Source of the DNA: a bacterium
GTDB lineage: Bacteria; SAR324; XYD2-FULL-50-16
Reading direction: 5' to 3'
Assembly: GCA_018830885.1 (NCBI GenBank)
Contig: JAHJRI010000269.1
Location: 1-50,226 of the forward strand
Length of the DNA: 50,226 bases
Part shown: positions 1 to 7,298 of the stretch, one piece after another
Layout of the letters: every line of letters starts with the position of its first letter
Position numbering within the stretch: the stretch's first letter is position 1
Made by a program: the position numbers and the translations under genes
Notes under the pieces: model-generated
Seen by the model: only the letters and a program-made list of their open reading frames with translations
What the model was told of the DNA's origin: nothing
The model's database searches: none

Positions 1-1
1 G

Positions 2-373
2 GAATTCAAGAATGACGGGTCATCCATCACCGAAGGCATTGGTATCATGCGGCTGGTTGAAAACTTCAGACGCGCCAGGGTTGATGAGGCCTTTACCCTT
101 CCTGATCAGGATATCGTAACGGTTGCCCATTATCTGAAGCAGCACGACGCTCTGGTCGTCGGCAGCAGCGCGGCCCTGAATCTGGCCGGTGCATTAAAAA
201 CAGCAGTAACCCACGGTCCCGGAAAACGCATCCTGACAGTGATCTGTGACGGCGGCGAACGTTCCTATTCGAAACTTTACAATCCGGATTTTCTCAGAGA
301 AAAAAACCTGGACCCGTCCAATATCAATCTGAAGGCATTGATCGAGAAGTATCAGGCAGAGGCAGGCATGTGA
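2..373 (+). CDS. Cysteine synthase family protein, C-terminal part
   Basis: The reading frame is open from base 2, so the gene begins before the window and about 123 C-terminal residues are visible. They match the end of PLP-dependent cysteine synthases (fold type II): SSITEGIGI followed by RLVENF, then LVVGSSAALNLAGAL (the small-domain glycine/serine loop), then the CDGGERSYSKLYNPDFL tail. The family makes cysteine from O-acetylserine and sulfide, or acts in related beta-replacement reactions. The PLP lysine and most of the active site lie outside the window, so the exact substrate cannot be read. The stop overlaps the GTG of the next small ORF (ATGTGA), which suggests translational coupling. 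An internal ATG at 47 is not the real start because conserved sequence continues upstream of it. Confidence 0.85.
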   Translation, partial: EFKNDGSSITEGIGIMRLVENFRRARVDEAFTLPDQDIVTVAHYLKQHDALVVGSSAALNLAGALKTAVTHGPGKRILTVICDGGERSYSKLYNPDFLREKNLDPSNINLKALIEKYQAEAGM

Positions 374-537
374 GCCGATGGGGGCTGACCGTGGTGATGA
401 CGATCCTTCTGGCAATCATCATCAAATCCGACAGCAGAACCGGAGAAGAACCAGACCGGTATCTGATCCTGCACGGATTGACAACGTTGACAGCCGTCGG
501 TATGGGTTATACCGGGGGTCAGGTTCTTTTTGGATAG
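370..537 (+). CDS. Small membrane protein, 55 aa, possibly a remnant
   Basis: GTG at 370 overlaps the stop of the cysteine synthase gene by four bases (GTGA). The 55-residue product has a hydrophobic N-terminal stretch (WGLTVVMTILLAIII), a charged middle, and a second weakly hydrophobic part ending TAVGMGYTGGQVLFG. The end resembles the last helix of DUF2231-type membrane proteins, which often close with a histidine, a small-residue helix and a GG-LV-G turn. This similarity is a pattern impression only. It could be a genuine small coupled protein or the 3' remnant of a larger membrane gene. The DOMON gene downstream also belongs to the kind of protein found with b-type membrane cytochromes, which would fit a lost redox membrane partner. 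Confidence 0.4.
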   Translation: MSRWGLTVVMTILLAIIIKSDSRTGEEPDRYLILHGLTTLTAVGMGYTGGQVLFG

Positions 538-629
538 CGTCTCCGTTAGCGCACACCCCATCATTCATCCTTTTTACCACGCTTCCAGTTAAAGGGTTTA
601 CCAGGAATTCATGTTCAGGAGTTGTTGAT

Positions 630-1169
630 ATGAGAACTTTAAAAATGGTTTCACTTATAATAAGCTTGCTACTGCTGTTCAGTCTTTCTCCCCTGTCCGC
701 CGCCGATTTCGCTCACACGATCGATGTGAAAAAGGTCCAGTTTCAATGGTCGGTAGACGGCGAGAACCTCCGCATCGGTCTCAGCGGTCAAACCGACGGC
801 TGGGTTGCTATCGGTTTCAATCCCACCCAGAAAATGAAGGATGCCAACATTATCATTGGTTATGTCAAGCAAGGTAAGGTCTATATTTCCGATGACTTTG
901 GGACGGCTCAGAAAAAGCACAGCGCGGATAGTAGACTCGGTGGAAAGGAAAATGTCAGCGCCGTTTCCGGTTCTGAAAAGGGAGGGGTGACCTCCCTGCA
1001 GTTCACGATCCCGCTGGATTCAAAGGATATTAAGGACACCGTGATCGACCCGAAAAAATCAACTGTTGTCATGCTCGCCACCGGAAGGCGCGACAGCTTC
1101 CGCCTCAGCCACAATTTTATCGCCGTTCTCGACGTCAACCTGGAGACAGGAACATACCAGCAACGTTAA
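630..1169 (+). CDS. Exported DOMON-domain protein
   Basis: The start is ATG 630 with an AGGAG-type ribosome site just upstream (CAGGAG, 616-621); the same frame is open further upstream, but that part is low-complexity and basic and does not look like protein. The 179-residue product has a classical signal peptide (residues 1 to about 27, hydrophobic core LIISLLLLFSL, cleavage near SAA-DF). The mature part is a single DOMON domain: a WSVDG strand, GWVAIGFNP, a conserved Met-Lys-Asp-Ala segment and IIIGY. DOMON domains bind haem or sugars and often serve as periplasmic redox modules. No membrane cytochrome domain is fused here. Function in this organism is unknown. Confidence 0.8.
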   Translation: MRTLKMVSLIISLLLLFSLSPLSAADFAHTIDVKKVQFQWSVDGENLRIGLSGQTDGWVAIGFNPTQKMKDANIIIGYVKQGKVYISDDFGTAQKKHSADSRLGGKENVSAVSGSEKGGVTSLQFTIPLDSKDIKDTVIDPKKSTVVMLATGRRDSFRLSHNFIAVLDVNLETGTYQQR

Positions 1170-1219
1170 CCGAACGAACCCTGTTAAAAGCCCCATGACG
1201 CCATTTCACCGCTGATTCT

Positions 1220-1247
1220 GGAAACGGGTTGCATTGGGCCTGTTTCC
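1220..1247. other. Stem-loop downstream of the DOMON gene
   Basis: GGAAACGGG (1220-1228) pairs with CCTGTTTCC (1239-1247) at 8 of 9 positions across a 10-base loop, 50 bases after the DOMON stop. No T-run follows, so it is not a standard intrinsic terminator. It may protect the 3' end of the mRNA. Confidence 0.3.
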
Positions 1248-1286
1248 GTCGGGTAGAACCGATCGACCTGGCCATGATCCAATGCC

Positions 1287-1449
1287 GTTAACTTAAGGGC
1301 ACCTTGAATAAATGGAACTCAGTCAGCATCAAAGGGTTGGTGTTTCAAGAACCTTGGAAGCCAGAGATGGCTTCCCGGAGCTCCAGGAAGGATGAATGCG
1401 TTTCTTGAAAATCGGAACCGTTGGTGCGGATACATTCACTTAAGTTAAC
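1287..1449. repeat. Palindromic element family 1, copy A
   Basis: The element is bounded by perfect 11-bp inverted repeats, GTTAACTTAAG (1287-1297) and CTTAAGTTAAC (1439-1449). Inside lie the family hallmarks TTTCAAGAA, then GGAAGCCA paired with TGGCTTCC, then TTTCTTGAAA. The left arm (GGCACCTTGAATAAATGG...) matches copies B, D and E, while the right arm (ATCGGAACCGTTGGTGC) matches copy F, so the two arms come from different subfamilies. The rest of the 460-base gap between the DOMON gene and iorA holds the stem-loop at 1220 and a promoter candidate at 1478; nothing else is visible. Confidence 0.8.
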
Positions 1450-1477
1450 GACTTTGGGCCATGACCTGGTTTATTCC

Positions 1478-1506
1478 TTGAGCCTGGCACTGGCTTGGTT
1501 TATACT
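1478..1506 (+). promoter_or_regulatory. Candidate promoter of iorAB
   Basis: TTGAGC (-35, 4 of 6) and TATACT (-10, 5 of 6) are separated by 17 bases and lie about 125 bases upstream of the iorA start. The spacer also contains TGGCAC (1485-1490) followed five bases later by TGGTT, which partly resembles a sigma-54 -24/-12 site but lacks the conserved C of the -12 GC. The sigma-70 reading is preferred. Confidence 0.45.
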
Positions 1507-1631
1507 GACAACAGGACTGGAGCGTCCCATTTGAACGATCGAACACCAGACAGGTGCACGTCCAGTAGACCGCTGCGAACCGGCGGCATGGCTGCGGTCG
1601 ACCATTAACGTGCGTTTACAGGAGAATTACA

Positions 1632-3512
1632 ATGAAACACATGGGTGAGATGTTGATGAGCCGGGCCTCTTTCTCGGAGATTGTCATGGGGAATACAGCC
1701 CTGGTTCGAGCCATGGTGGAAGCAGGAACGCAGGTGGTCACATCCTACCCAGGGTCCCCAACCCCGGAGATTGCAACGGCCATCCGATCGATTCCAGCTG
1801 CTGAACGTCCATTTTACTTCGAGTTCTCTACCAACGAGAAAGTAGCCACCGAAGTAGCCTACGGGGCAGCCGTCAACGGACATCTCTCAACCGTTTTTTT
1901 CAAGAGTGTCGGTCTGAATGTCGCGGCAGATGTCTTTGTCCAGTTGAGCCTGATGAACATCATCGGCGGCATGGTTGTGGTCCTGGGCGACGATCCCGGC
2001 GTCAACTCGTCCCAGAACGAGCAGGACAACCGACATTTTGCCTATTTAAGCTATACACCGCTATTCGAGCCGACCGATCCGACAGAGGTTTATCAGTTCT
2101 ACCTGAAAGCGGCGGCACTTTCCAGGGAGAAAGGGATGCCGGTCATCCTGCGGCTGACAACCCATGTCTGCCATCAGAAGGAGCGGGTTACCTTCGGTGA
2201 CTATGAGCCCCTGACGCCTGATCGGTCTCCCCGGTTTGACGTGCAGAACGGTCCCTATATTCCCATTGCCAGTCTGGTCTTTCCCCAGAAACAGAGAGCC
2301 CTGGAAAACCTGCAGGCAGTCAGGGAATGGGCGGAACGGTCAGACATCAACCGGATCGTGGATCACGGAAACAACAAGCGGGGGATTATCACCTCGGGTC
2401 TGCCTTTCTCTTCGCTGCTGGATGTCCTGGAAAACGCCCGGGCCAAACCCGATGTCCTGAAGCTGGGTCTGGCCTATCCGGTTGCCACAGATACGGTAAG
2501 ACGGTTTCTTGAGACCCACGAGGAGGTCAAAATCCTGGAGGAGCTGGATGATCAGATGGAAAAACAGATCAAGGCCATGGCCTACGATGCCAATCTCAGG
2601 ACCCGCATCATCGGTAAAACCGACCTGGACGACTGGATGGGCGAGTATACGCCGGGCAAGATTTACCAGGTGCTGGTCAAGACCTGGCCTGATCTGTTGC
2701 CTGCCAAAAAAATACCAACGGCCGACAAGCCCCATGCACCGGCAAGACCGGCTCAGCTGTGTCCGGGCTGTGGTCACCGCAGCGCTTTTCATGCTGTCAA
2801 AAAAGCACTGGCAGAGACCGATATCACCGTGGCGGACATCGGGTGTCATACGCTCGGTTTTCAGCCGCCCTACAACATGGGCCAGTTGCTGATGTGCATG
2901 GGTTCCGCCACCAGTATCGGTGCCGGTCTTTCCCTCTTCAACACGACCCGCAAGGTGGTGGTTTTCATGGGCGATTCCACCTTTTTCCATGCCGCGCTAC
3001 CGGGTGTGGTGAACGCTCTCTTCAACCGCCACAACCTGACCATGGTGCTCATGGAAAACGGAACAACTGCCATGACCGGTCACCAGGACCATGCCGCCTC
3101 CGGAAAGAATTTCAATGATGTCACCGATGCCATCCCGGTGCGGTCAGTTTTGGAAGGTCTTGGGGTCAGGCATATCCACGAGGCGGATGCCTACCGCATG
3201 GACAAGATTGAGCAGATGGTCCGGCAGGCCGTCGATGAAGAGGGATTCAGTGTCGTAATCGCCAAACACCCCTGTATGCTGAAACAGACAAGGGAAAAGC
3301 GGCAGAAAGGGGGCTATGAACAGCGACACGTCGCCATCGACCAGGAGACCTGCGAGCGGATCAACGAGTGTATAGAGGTCTTTGCCTGCCCCACCTTTAC
3401 CCGCCAGCCCGACGGCAGCGTTGTCGTCAACGAGGAGCTGTGCATCGGCGACGGCTCTTGTATCAAAACATGTCCCGCCAGCGCCATCGGGTACCCGAAA
3501 CTGAACCCATAA
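1632..3512 (+). CDS. iorA: Indolepyruvate:ferredoxin oxidoreductase, alpha subunit
   Basis: This 626-residue protein is the thiamine-diphosphate subunit that oxidatively decarboxylates aryl pyruvates (indolepyruvate, phenylpyruvate) to aryl-CoA with reduction of ferredoxin. The order is a pyrimidine-binding domain (TSYPGSPTPEI near residue 40), a linker domain, the core Fe-S/TPP segment CPGCGHRSAF (about 377) and MGDSTFFHAALPG (about 445), then a C-terminal ferredoxin-like domain (573-615). That domain is unusual: its two motifs read C-ERINE-C-x5-CP and C-IGDGS-C-x3-CP, so the second Cys of each CxxCxxC is replaced, by Ile576 and Asp607. An AGGAG site precedes ATG 1632. iorB follows after 12 bases, forming an iorAB operon. 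The protein is cytosolic and works in aromatic amino-acid catabolism or, in reverse, synthesis. Confidence 0.93.
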   Translation: MKHMGEMLMSRASFSEIVMGNTALVRAMVEAGTQVVTSYPGSPTPEIATAIRSIPAAERPFYFEFSTNEKVATEVAYGAAVNGHLSTVFFKSVGLNVAADVFVQLSLMNIIGGMVVVLGDDPGVNSSQNEQDNRHFAYLSYTPLFEPTDPTEVYQFYLKAAALSREKGMPVILRLTTHVCHQKERVTFGDYEPLTPDRSPRFDVQNGPYIPIASLVFPQKQRALENLQAVREWAERSDINRIVDHGNNKRGIITSGLPFSSLLDVLENARAKPDVLKLGLAYPVATDTVRRFLETHEEVKILEELDDQMEKQIKAMAYDANLRTRIIGKTDLDDWMGEYTPGKIYQVLVKTWPDLLPAKKIPTADKPHAPARPAQLCPGCGHRSAFHAVKKALAETDITVADIGCHTLGFQPPYNMGQLLMCMGSATSIGAGLSLFNTTRKVVVFMGDSTFFHAALPGVVNALFNRHNLTMVLMENGTTAMTGHQDHAASGKNFNDVTDAIPVRSVLEGLGVRHIHEADAYRMDKIEQMVRQAVDEEGFSVVIAKHPCMLKQTREKRQKGGYEQRHVAIDQETCERINECIEVFACPTFTRQPDGSVVVNEELCIGDGSCIKTCPASAIGYPKLNP

Positions 3513-3524
3513 AGGAGATAAGCC

Positions 3525-4091
3525 GTGAGAACGTTTAGCATTTACATGACGGGTGTCGGCGGACAGGGTATTGGTCTGATCAGTGAAATCGTCCTCCGCG
3601 CGGCCGATCATGCCGGTTTCAAAGTCAAAAGCGTGGATACCCACGGCCTGGCACAGAGGGGCGGGATCGTGGTCTCACAACTGCGGATCGGGGACAGGGT
3701 AAACACGCCCTTGATTCCGGAGGGGGAAGCAGACCTGGTGATTGCACTGGAACGACATGAAGCACTGCGTGGTATGAACAGCGCCCTGGCCGACGGCGGT
3801 TCCCTGGTATACTACGATACCGTCTGGCAACCCCTGGAAGTCCGTCTGAACGAAGCGGATGAAGTGACAACCGAATTGATCGCCCGGAGTTGCCAGAGCA
3901 GGAAGATCGCCCATATTGTTGTCGCAACCCCACTTGACGACGTCCGCATGCAGAACATCGCCGTTCTGCGGGAAATCAACGCCAGGAACCTGATTCCAGG
4001 TATCGGAACAGCACACTACCGGCAGGCAATGACGGACCTGATGAGCGGTTCGATGCTGAATGCCAATCTGGCCCTGTTCGACCAGACCTGA
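3525..4091 (+). CDS. iorB: Indolepyruvate:ferredoxin oxidoreductase, beta subunit
   Basis: This 188-residue protein belongs to the pyruvate:ferredoxin oxidoreductase gamma-domain family, which pairs with IorA. The N-terminal GVGGQGIGL (about residues 10-18) is the family fingerprint, followed by SVDTHGLAQRGGIVVSQLRIG. The start is GTG 3525, chosen because AAAGGAGA sits 6-13 bases upstream and the conserved sequence begins right after it. The gene lies 12 bases after iorA in the same direction, as expected for a two-subunit enzyme. Length is normal for the family (about 190). Confidence 0.92.
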   Translation: MRTFSIYMTGVGGQGIGLISEIVLRAADHAGFKVKSVDTHGLAQRGGIVVSQLRIGDRVNTPLIPEGEADLVIALERHEALRGMNSALADGGSLVYYDTVWQPLEVRLNEADEVTTELIARSCQSRKIAHIVVATPLDDVRMQNIAVLREINARNLIPGIGTAHYRQAMTDLMSGSMLNANLALFDQT

Positions 4092-4196
4092 CCTGGCCTG
4101 CCACTCCCGATGCCACAGGGTCAGGATAACCGCCGCAATATGCAACGAAACAAGAACATAGCCGACATGGACCACGACACCCGCCCCTCTGCCGGT

Positions 4197-5252
4197 TCAA
4201 ACCGGCCGGGGAAATGAAAAAACCGTGGTGTGCTGGTAGAATTGACCCGGTTCGAGGCGGGTCGAGGGAAACGTCGGCTGATTCGGGGAGTCCGGGAAAT
4301 GCTGAGTTTCCAGACAGAGTCCCGACCTTTTTTGATAGGGGGTGCCCCCTTTGCCGATGATGCTGCCATCGAGAAAATTGCCTGTGTAAAACTGGACGCC
4401 CGGTTGGGTTGTATGGACCTCCAGTATCCTGCCAGAGACAGGCTCCTGTACCCGAGCCGCCAGCGTCGGTTTGCCGTTCGCAGGGGGCAGTACAAAATTG
4501 TGATCGAAACCGCCGGCAATGGCCAGCTGCCGGTAGTCGCTGGTAATCCGGTCCCCGATAACTGCAGAGGTTCTGAAATCCATCGGCGTGTCTTCGACCG
4601 ACCTCACTTCGCCTGTTGGCAGCAGGTCGCTGTTCATGGGGGTGAAACGGTCGGCCTGCAGCATGATTTCATGTCCCAGGATATCGCCGGTGCCTGCCAG
4701 GTTAAAATAGGTATGGTTGCTCAGATTGATGATCGTTGTCCGATCTGTCTCAGCCCGGTAATCGATCTGTAATGCATGATTCACAGTAAGGGTATAAATC
4801 ACGCAGACCGACAGGGTGCCGGGATACCCCTCCTCCCCATCACTACTGAGGTAATTCAGCTCCAGGACCCCGCCTTTGTCCCCTGAAGTCGCAACGGCCT
4901 GCCAAACCATCTTGTCGAACCCCCTGTACCCTCCATGCAGGTGGGTCTGACCGACATTGGTGGATACCTGGTGCGGAACGCCGTCCAGGACAAAACGCCC
5001 GTTACGGATCCGGTTGGCATATCGCCCGACGATACAACCGAAATAGACCGGGTTTTCCAGATAGCCCTCTGCTCCAGCATATCCCAGAACGATGTCTCCC
5101 GGTCGACCATCACGGTCCGGCACCATCAGGGAGGTAATGATCCCGCCGTAGTTGGTGATTCCCACCGACATCCCCTCCTTGTTTGTGAGCGTGTATAGAT
5201 CAAATTCCTCTCCGTCAGGCGTCACACCAAACGACTGCCTCTCAATATTCAT
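4197..5252 (-). CDS. galM: Galactose mutarotase (aldose 1-epimerase)
   Basis: The 351-residue product interconverts alpha and beta anomers of galactose or glucose. Visible family residues are the NRI box (GRYANRIRNG, 76-85), LHGG (His106), the catalytic SNHTYFNLAG (His180) and a C-terminal LCLETQHFPD carrying the catalytic Glu. Full length for the family, with no signal peptide, so cytosolic. The start ATG at 5252 has AAGGAT upstream. It is alone on the minus strand with no sugar operon next to it. Its 5' region holds an array of GGTGACA repeats beginning 18 bases before the start codon, which would be within the leader mRNA or promoter. The stop codon sits in a small palindrome (GCCGGTT/AACCGGC, 4191-4206). 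Confidence 0.92.
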   Translation of the reverse strand: MNIERQSFGVTPDGEEFDLYTLTNKEGMSVGITNYGGIITSLMVPDRDGRPGDIVLGYAGAEGYLENPVYFGCIVGRYANRIRNGRFVLDGVPHQVSTNVGQTHLHGGYRGFDKMVWQAVATSGDKGGVLELNYLSSDGEEGYPGTLSVCVIYTLTVNHALQIDYRAETDRTTIINLSNHTYFNLAGTGDILGHEIMLQADRFTPMNSDLLPTGEVRSVEDTPMDFRTSAVIGDRITSDYRQLAIAGGFDHNFVLPPANGKPTLAARVQEPVSGRILEVHTTQPGVQFYTGNFLDGSIIGKGGTPYQKRSGLCLETQHFPDSPNQPTFPSTRLEPGQFYQHTTVFSFPRPV

Positions 5253-5269
5253 TGTGGTTATCCTTTAAC

Positions 5270-5360
5270 AAATAGGGTGACAGCATACCTATTAAATAGG
5301 GTGACAAATTAAATAGGGTGACAGCATACCTTAAATAGGGTGACAGCATACCTATTATTT
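5270..5360. repeat. Array of four left half-units of the GGTGACA palindrome
   Basis: AAATAGGGTGACA occurs at 5270, 5294, 5311 and 5333, three of the four continuing as GCATACCT. These equal the left arm of the 54-bp palindrome found at 6617, 6752 and 6938, but with TAGGG instead of TCAGG and no right arms. The array lies immediately upstream of galM. A weaker relative (AATAAGGTGAAACCATACCT) occurs at about 5562-5581. Confidence 0.75.
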
Positions 5361-5790
5361 AAATTGATGATTGCATCACATGATTGCATTGCTCGGTCTC
5401 CTACTCTGTCTGGAAAACAGCATACTGAAATCCAGAGACAAATACCATCCCATTGAATCACACTTTCAGAAACTTCGGAGTTCACAGAATCGTTTGATCA
5501 ATTCTAATTCGCCCCTGTCTGGTGTAACCCCTTAATTTCCGAAAGTCGCGCCGGCTGACGGAATAAGGTGAAACCATACCTGTGATTTGGAATGCGGATC
5601 ATGCCAGCTGATTTCTTAAACCATCACCCGCTGCCATGGTTTCGTTTCAGCGAATACGCGAGCATTTCAATAGTGGCTAAAATTCATATAATTGGTTGAC
5701 TCTGCCCACTTAATATGGAACTTTTCTTGGCAGATAACGACCAATGTTATGAAACGTAAATAAGAAAAAGCAAAACCAGTAAAAACATTT

Positions 5791-5960
5791 AGGGCACCTT
5801 GATTAATTAAAATTATCGAGATTACCCGCACAAAGGGTTGATCTTTCAAGAAACGCACGAGTCCATCCATGGAGCTCCTGGAAGCCATCCATGGCTTCCC
5901 AGGTTCTTGAAAGATCGCCCCTTTGATGCTTGGCTGAGTTCCAGTTAATCAAGGTGCCCT
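5791..5960. repeat. Palindromic element family 1, copy B
   Basis: The element has perfect 16-bp terminal inverted repeats: AGGGCACCTTGATTAA (5791-5806) and TTAATCAAGGTGCCCT (5945-5960). Inside are CTTTCAAGAAACGCACGAG, GGAAGCCATCCATGGCTTCC (a self-complementary core) and GTTCTTGAAAGATC. The whole can fold as one long interrupted hairpin. The flanking gene-free stretch (5361-5790 and 5961-6060) is AT-rich and shows nothing else beyond the weak half-unit noted at 5562. Confidence 0.85.
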
Positions 5961-6060
5961 ATAGTAAGTGACAGAATATTGACTATTTGAAAATTGTCAG
6001 ATGGTTTTTATTCCACTCAAACCACTGCCTATTCCTATCCAAGTGAAACCTAATCAGAAT

Positions 6061-6492
6061 ATGAAAATCAGGAAATTTGATCTCGATGACCGAGAACAAG
6101 TTGTAAATCTATGGATTCAGTGCAAGTTGACTGTTGCCTGGAATGATCCGTATAAGGATATTCAAAGAAAAATGAAAGTCGACCCGGATCTATTCCTTGT
6201 CGGAGAACTATCTGGAAATATAGTAGCGACTGTCATGGGAGGATATGAGGGACATCGAGGCTGGATCAACTATCTTGCCGTATCGCCACATCATCGAAAA
6301 AAAGGTTTTGGACAGCGGATCATGGTGGAAGTTGAGGAAATGTTGAAACAGAAAGGGTGTCCCAAAATCAATCTTCAAGTTCGTGAATCCAATAAAGACG
6401 TGATTTTGTTCTACGAAGCAATTGGCTATGGCATAGACAAGGTTGTCGGGCTAGGCAAAAGACTTGAGGAAGATTCCGGTAAATCCGACTAA
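6061..6492 (+). CDS. GNAT acetyltransferase, YpeA-like
   Basis: The 143-residue product closely follows the YpeA layout: MKIRKFDLDD start, WNDPYKDIQRKM, LFLVGELSG, VMGGYEGHRGWI, then the acetyl-CoA loop HHRKKGFGQRIM and GCPKINLQVRESN with a terminal LGKRLEED. The start at ATG 6061 gives the family length (about 141); the frame stays open to an ATG at 6001, but those 20 residues have no counterpart. Members are predicted N-acetyltransferases with unknown substrate. The gene stands alone between repeat clusters and is visibly more AT-rich than the respiratory cluster, so recent transfer is possible. Confidence 0.85.
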   Translation: MKIRKFDLDDREQVVNLWIQCKLTVAWNDPYKDIQRKMKVDPDLFLVGELSGNIVATVMGGYEGHRGWINYLAVSPHHRKKGFGQRIMVEVEEMLKQKGCPKINLQVRESNKDVILFYEAIGYGIDKVVGLGKRLEEDSGKSD

Positions 6493-6560
6493 CGTTTGAC
6501 TCCAGTTTTACGCAATCCGTCTCTCCAGACAACGCCGCAAAAAACACCGTTTTATTTTTA

Positions 6561-7205
6561 AAATCAGGTGACAAATCAGGTGACAGTATACTTATTATTC
6601 GTGAAATCAGGTGATGAAATCAGGTGACAGTATACATATTAATCGGGATGTGTATCATGTTACCGGATTTCCATGTCACCGGATTTACTTTAGAAAAATT
6701 CAAGTCGACACCGGTCTTAGCAGAAGCATAAATCAGCATTTACGATAATTTAAATCAGGTGACAGCATACCTATTATTCGAGATGTGTATCATGTTACCA
6801 GATTTAGGATTTAACTAGAAATAGGTATCATGTCACCGGATTTAATGATGATGATGTTGAGAAAAAATGGATAGCTTTGCTAAAGTAAAAATGTACCAGT
6901 AAGAGTGATAACGATCACGCAAAAATGTACCACCCCAAAATCAGGTGACAGCATACCTATTATTCGAGATGTGTATCATGTCACCGGATTTGGATGTAAA
7001 AAATAGGTATCATGTCACCGGATTTATCACCGGATTTGGATGTAAGAAATAGGTATCATGTCACCGGATTTGTAGGTATCATGTCACCGGATTTATACCT
7101 ATTATTCGAGATGTGTATCATGTCACCGGATTTATCACCGGATTTGGATGTAAGAAATAGGTATCATGTCACCGGATTTCACCGGATTTCCATGTCACCG
7201 AATTT
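6561..7205. repeat. Array of 54-bp palindromes and their half-units
   Basis: Three full 54-bp units occur at 6617-6670, 6752-6805 and 6938-6991. Each begins AAATCAGGTGACAG and ends TCATGT(C/T)ACC(G/A)GATTT, with arms that are imperfect inverted repeats around a TATTATTCGAGATG centre. Between and after them are single right arms (GGTATCATGTCACCGGATTT at about 6824, 7006, 7052, 7074 and 7160) and smaller TCACCGGATTT pieces. Orientation is constant and spacing irregular, unlike CRISPR. The form resembles REP/BIME sequences that rely on an IS200-like (RAYT) transposase elsewhere, but none is encoded here. No gene is visible from 6493 to 7298. Confidence 0.8.
6848..6872. repeat. 25-bp direct repeat, second copy at 7280-7304
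   Basis: The segment ATGATGATGTTGAGAAAAAA followed by TGGAT occurs here and again at 7280-7304, where it forms the ribosome-binding region and start codon (ATG 7299) of the DCC gene. The copy at 6848 is followed by unrelated sequence, so it is a stranded piece of the gene's 5' end lying inside the repeat array. Just downstream AAAAATGTACCA is also repeated directly (6887-6898 and 6921-6932). Confidence 0.8.
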
Positions 7206-7298
7206 AGAATAAAGACCATCCGCTTGGGAAGCATTTTGCATAGCCAGTTGATCCAGCAAACGCGTGCATGATTATCATTATGATGATGTTGAGAAAAA

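Noticed and set aside
5667..5888. Minus-strand ORF of 73 codons overlapping repeat copy B, and similar frames over copies D, E and F
   Set aside because: The shared peptide words (such as SSMDGLVRFLKDQPF) come from the repeat's DNA sequence; the frames are not a protein family.
6561..7205. CRISPR-like array
   Set aside because: Repeats are palindromic with partial units and irregular spacing, spacers are not distinct sequences of fixed length, and no cas gene is in the window.
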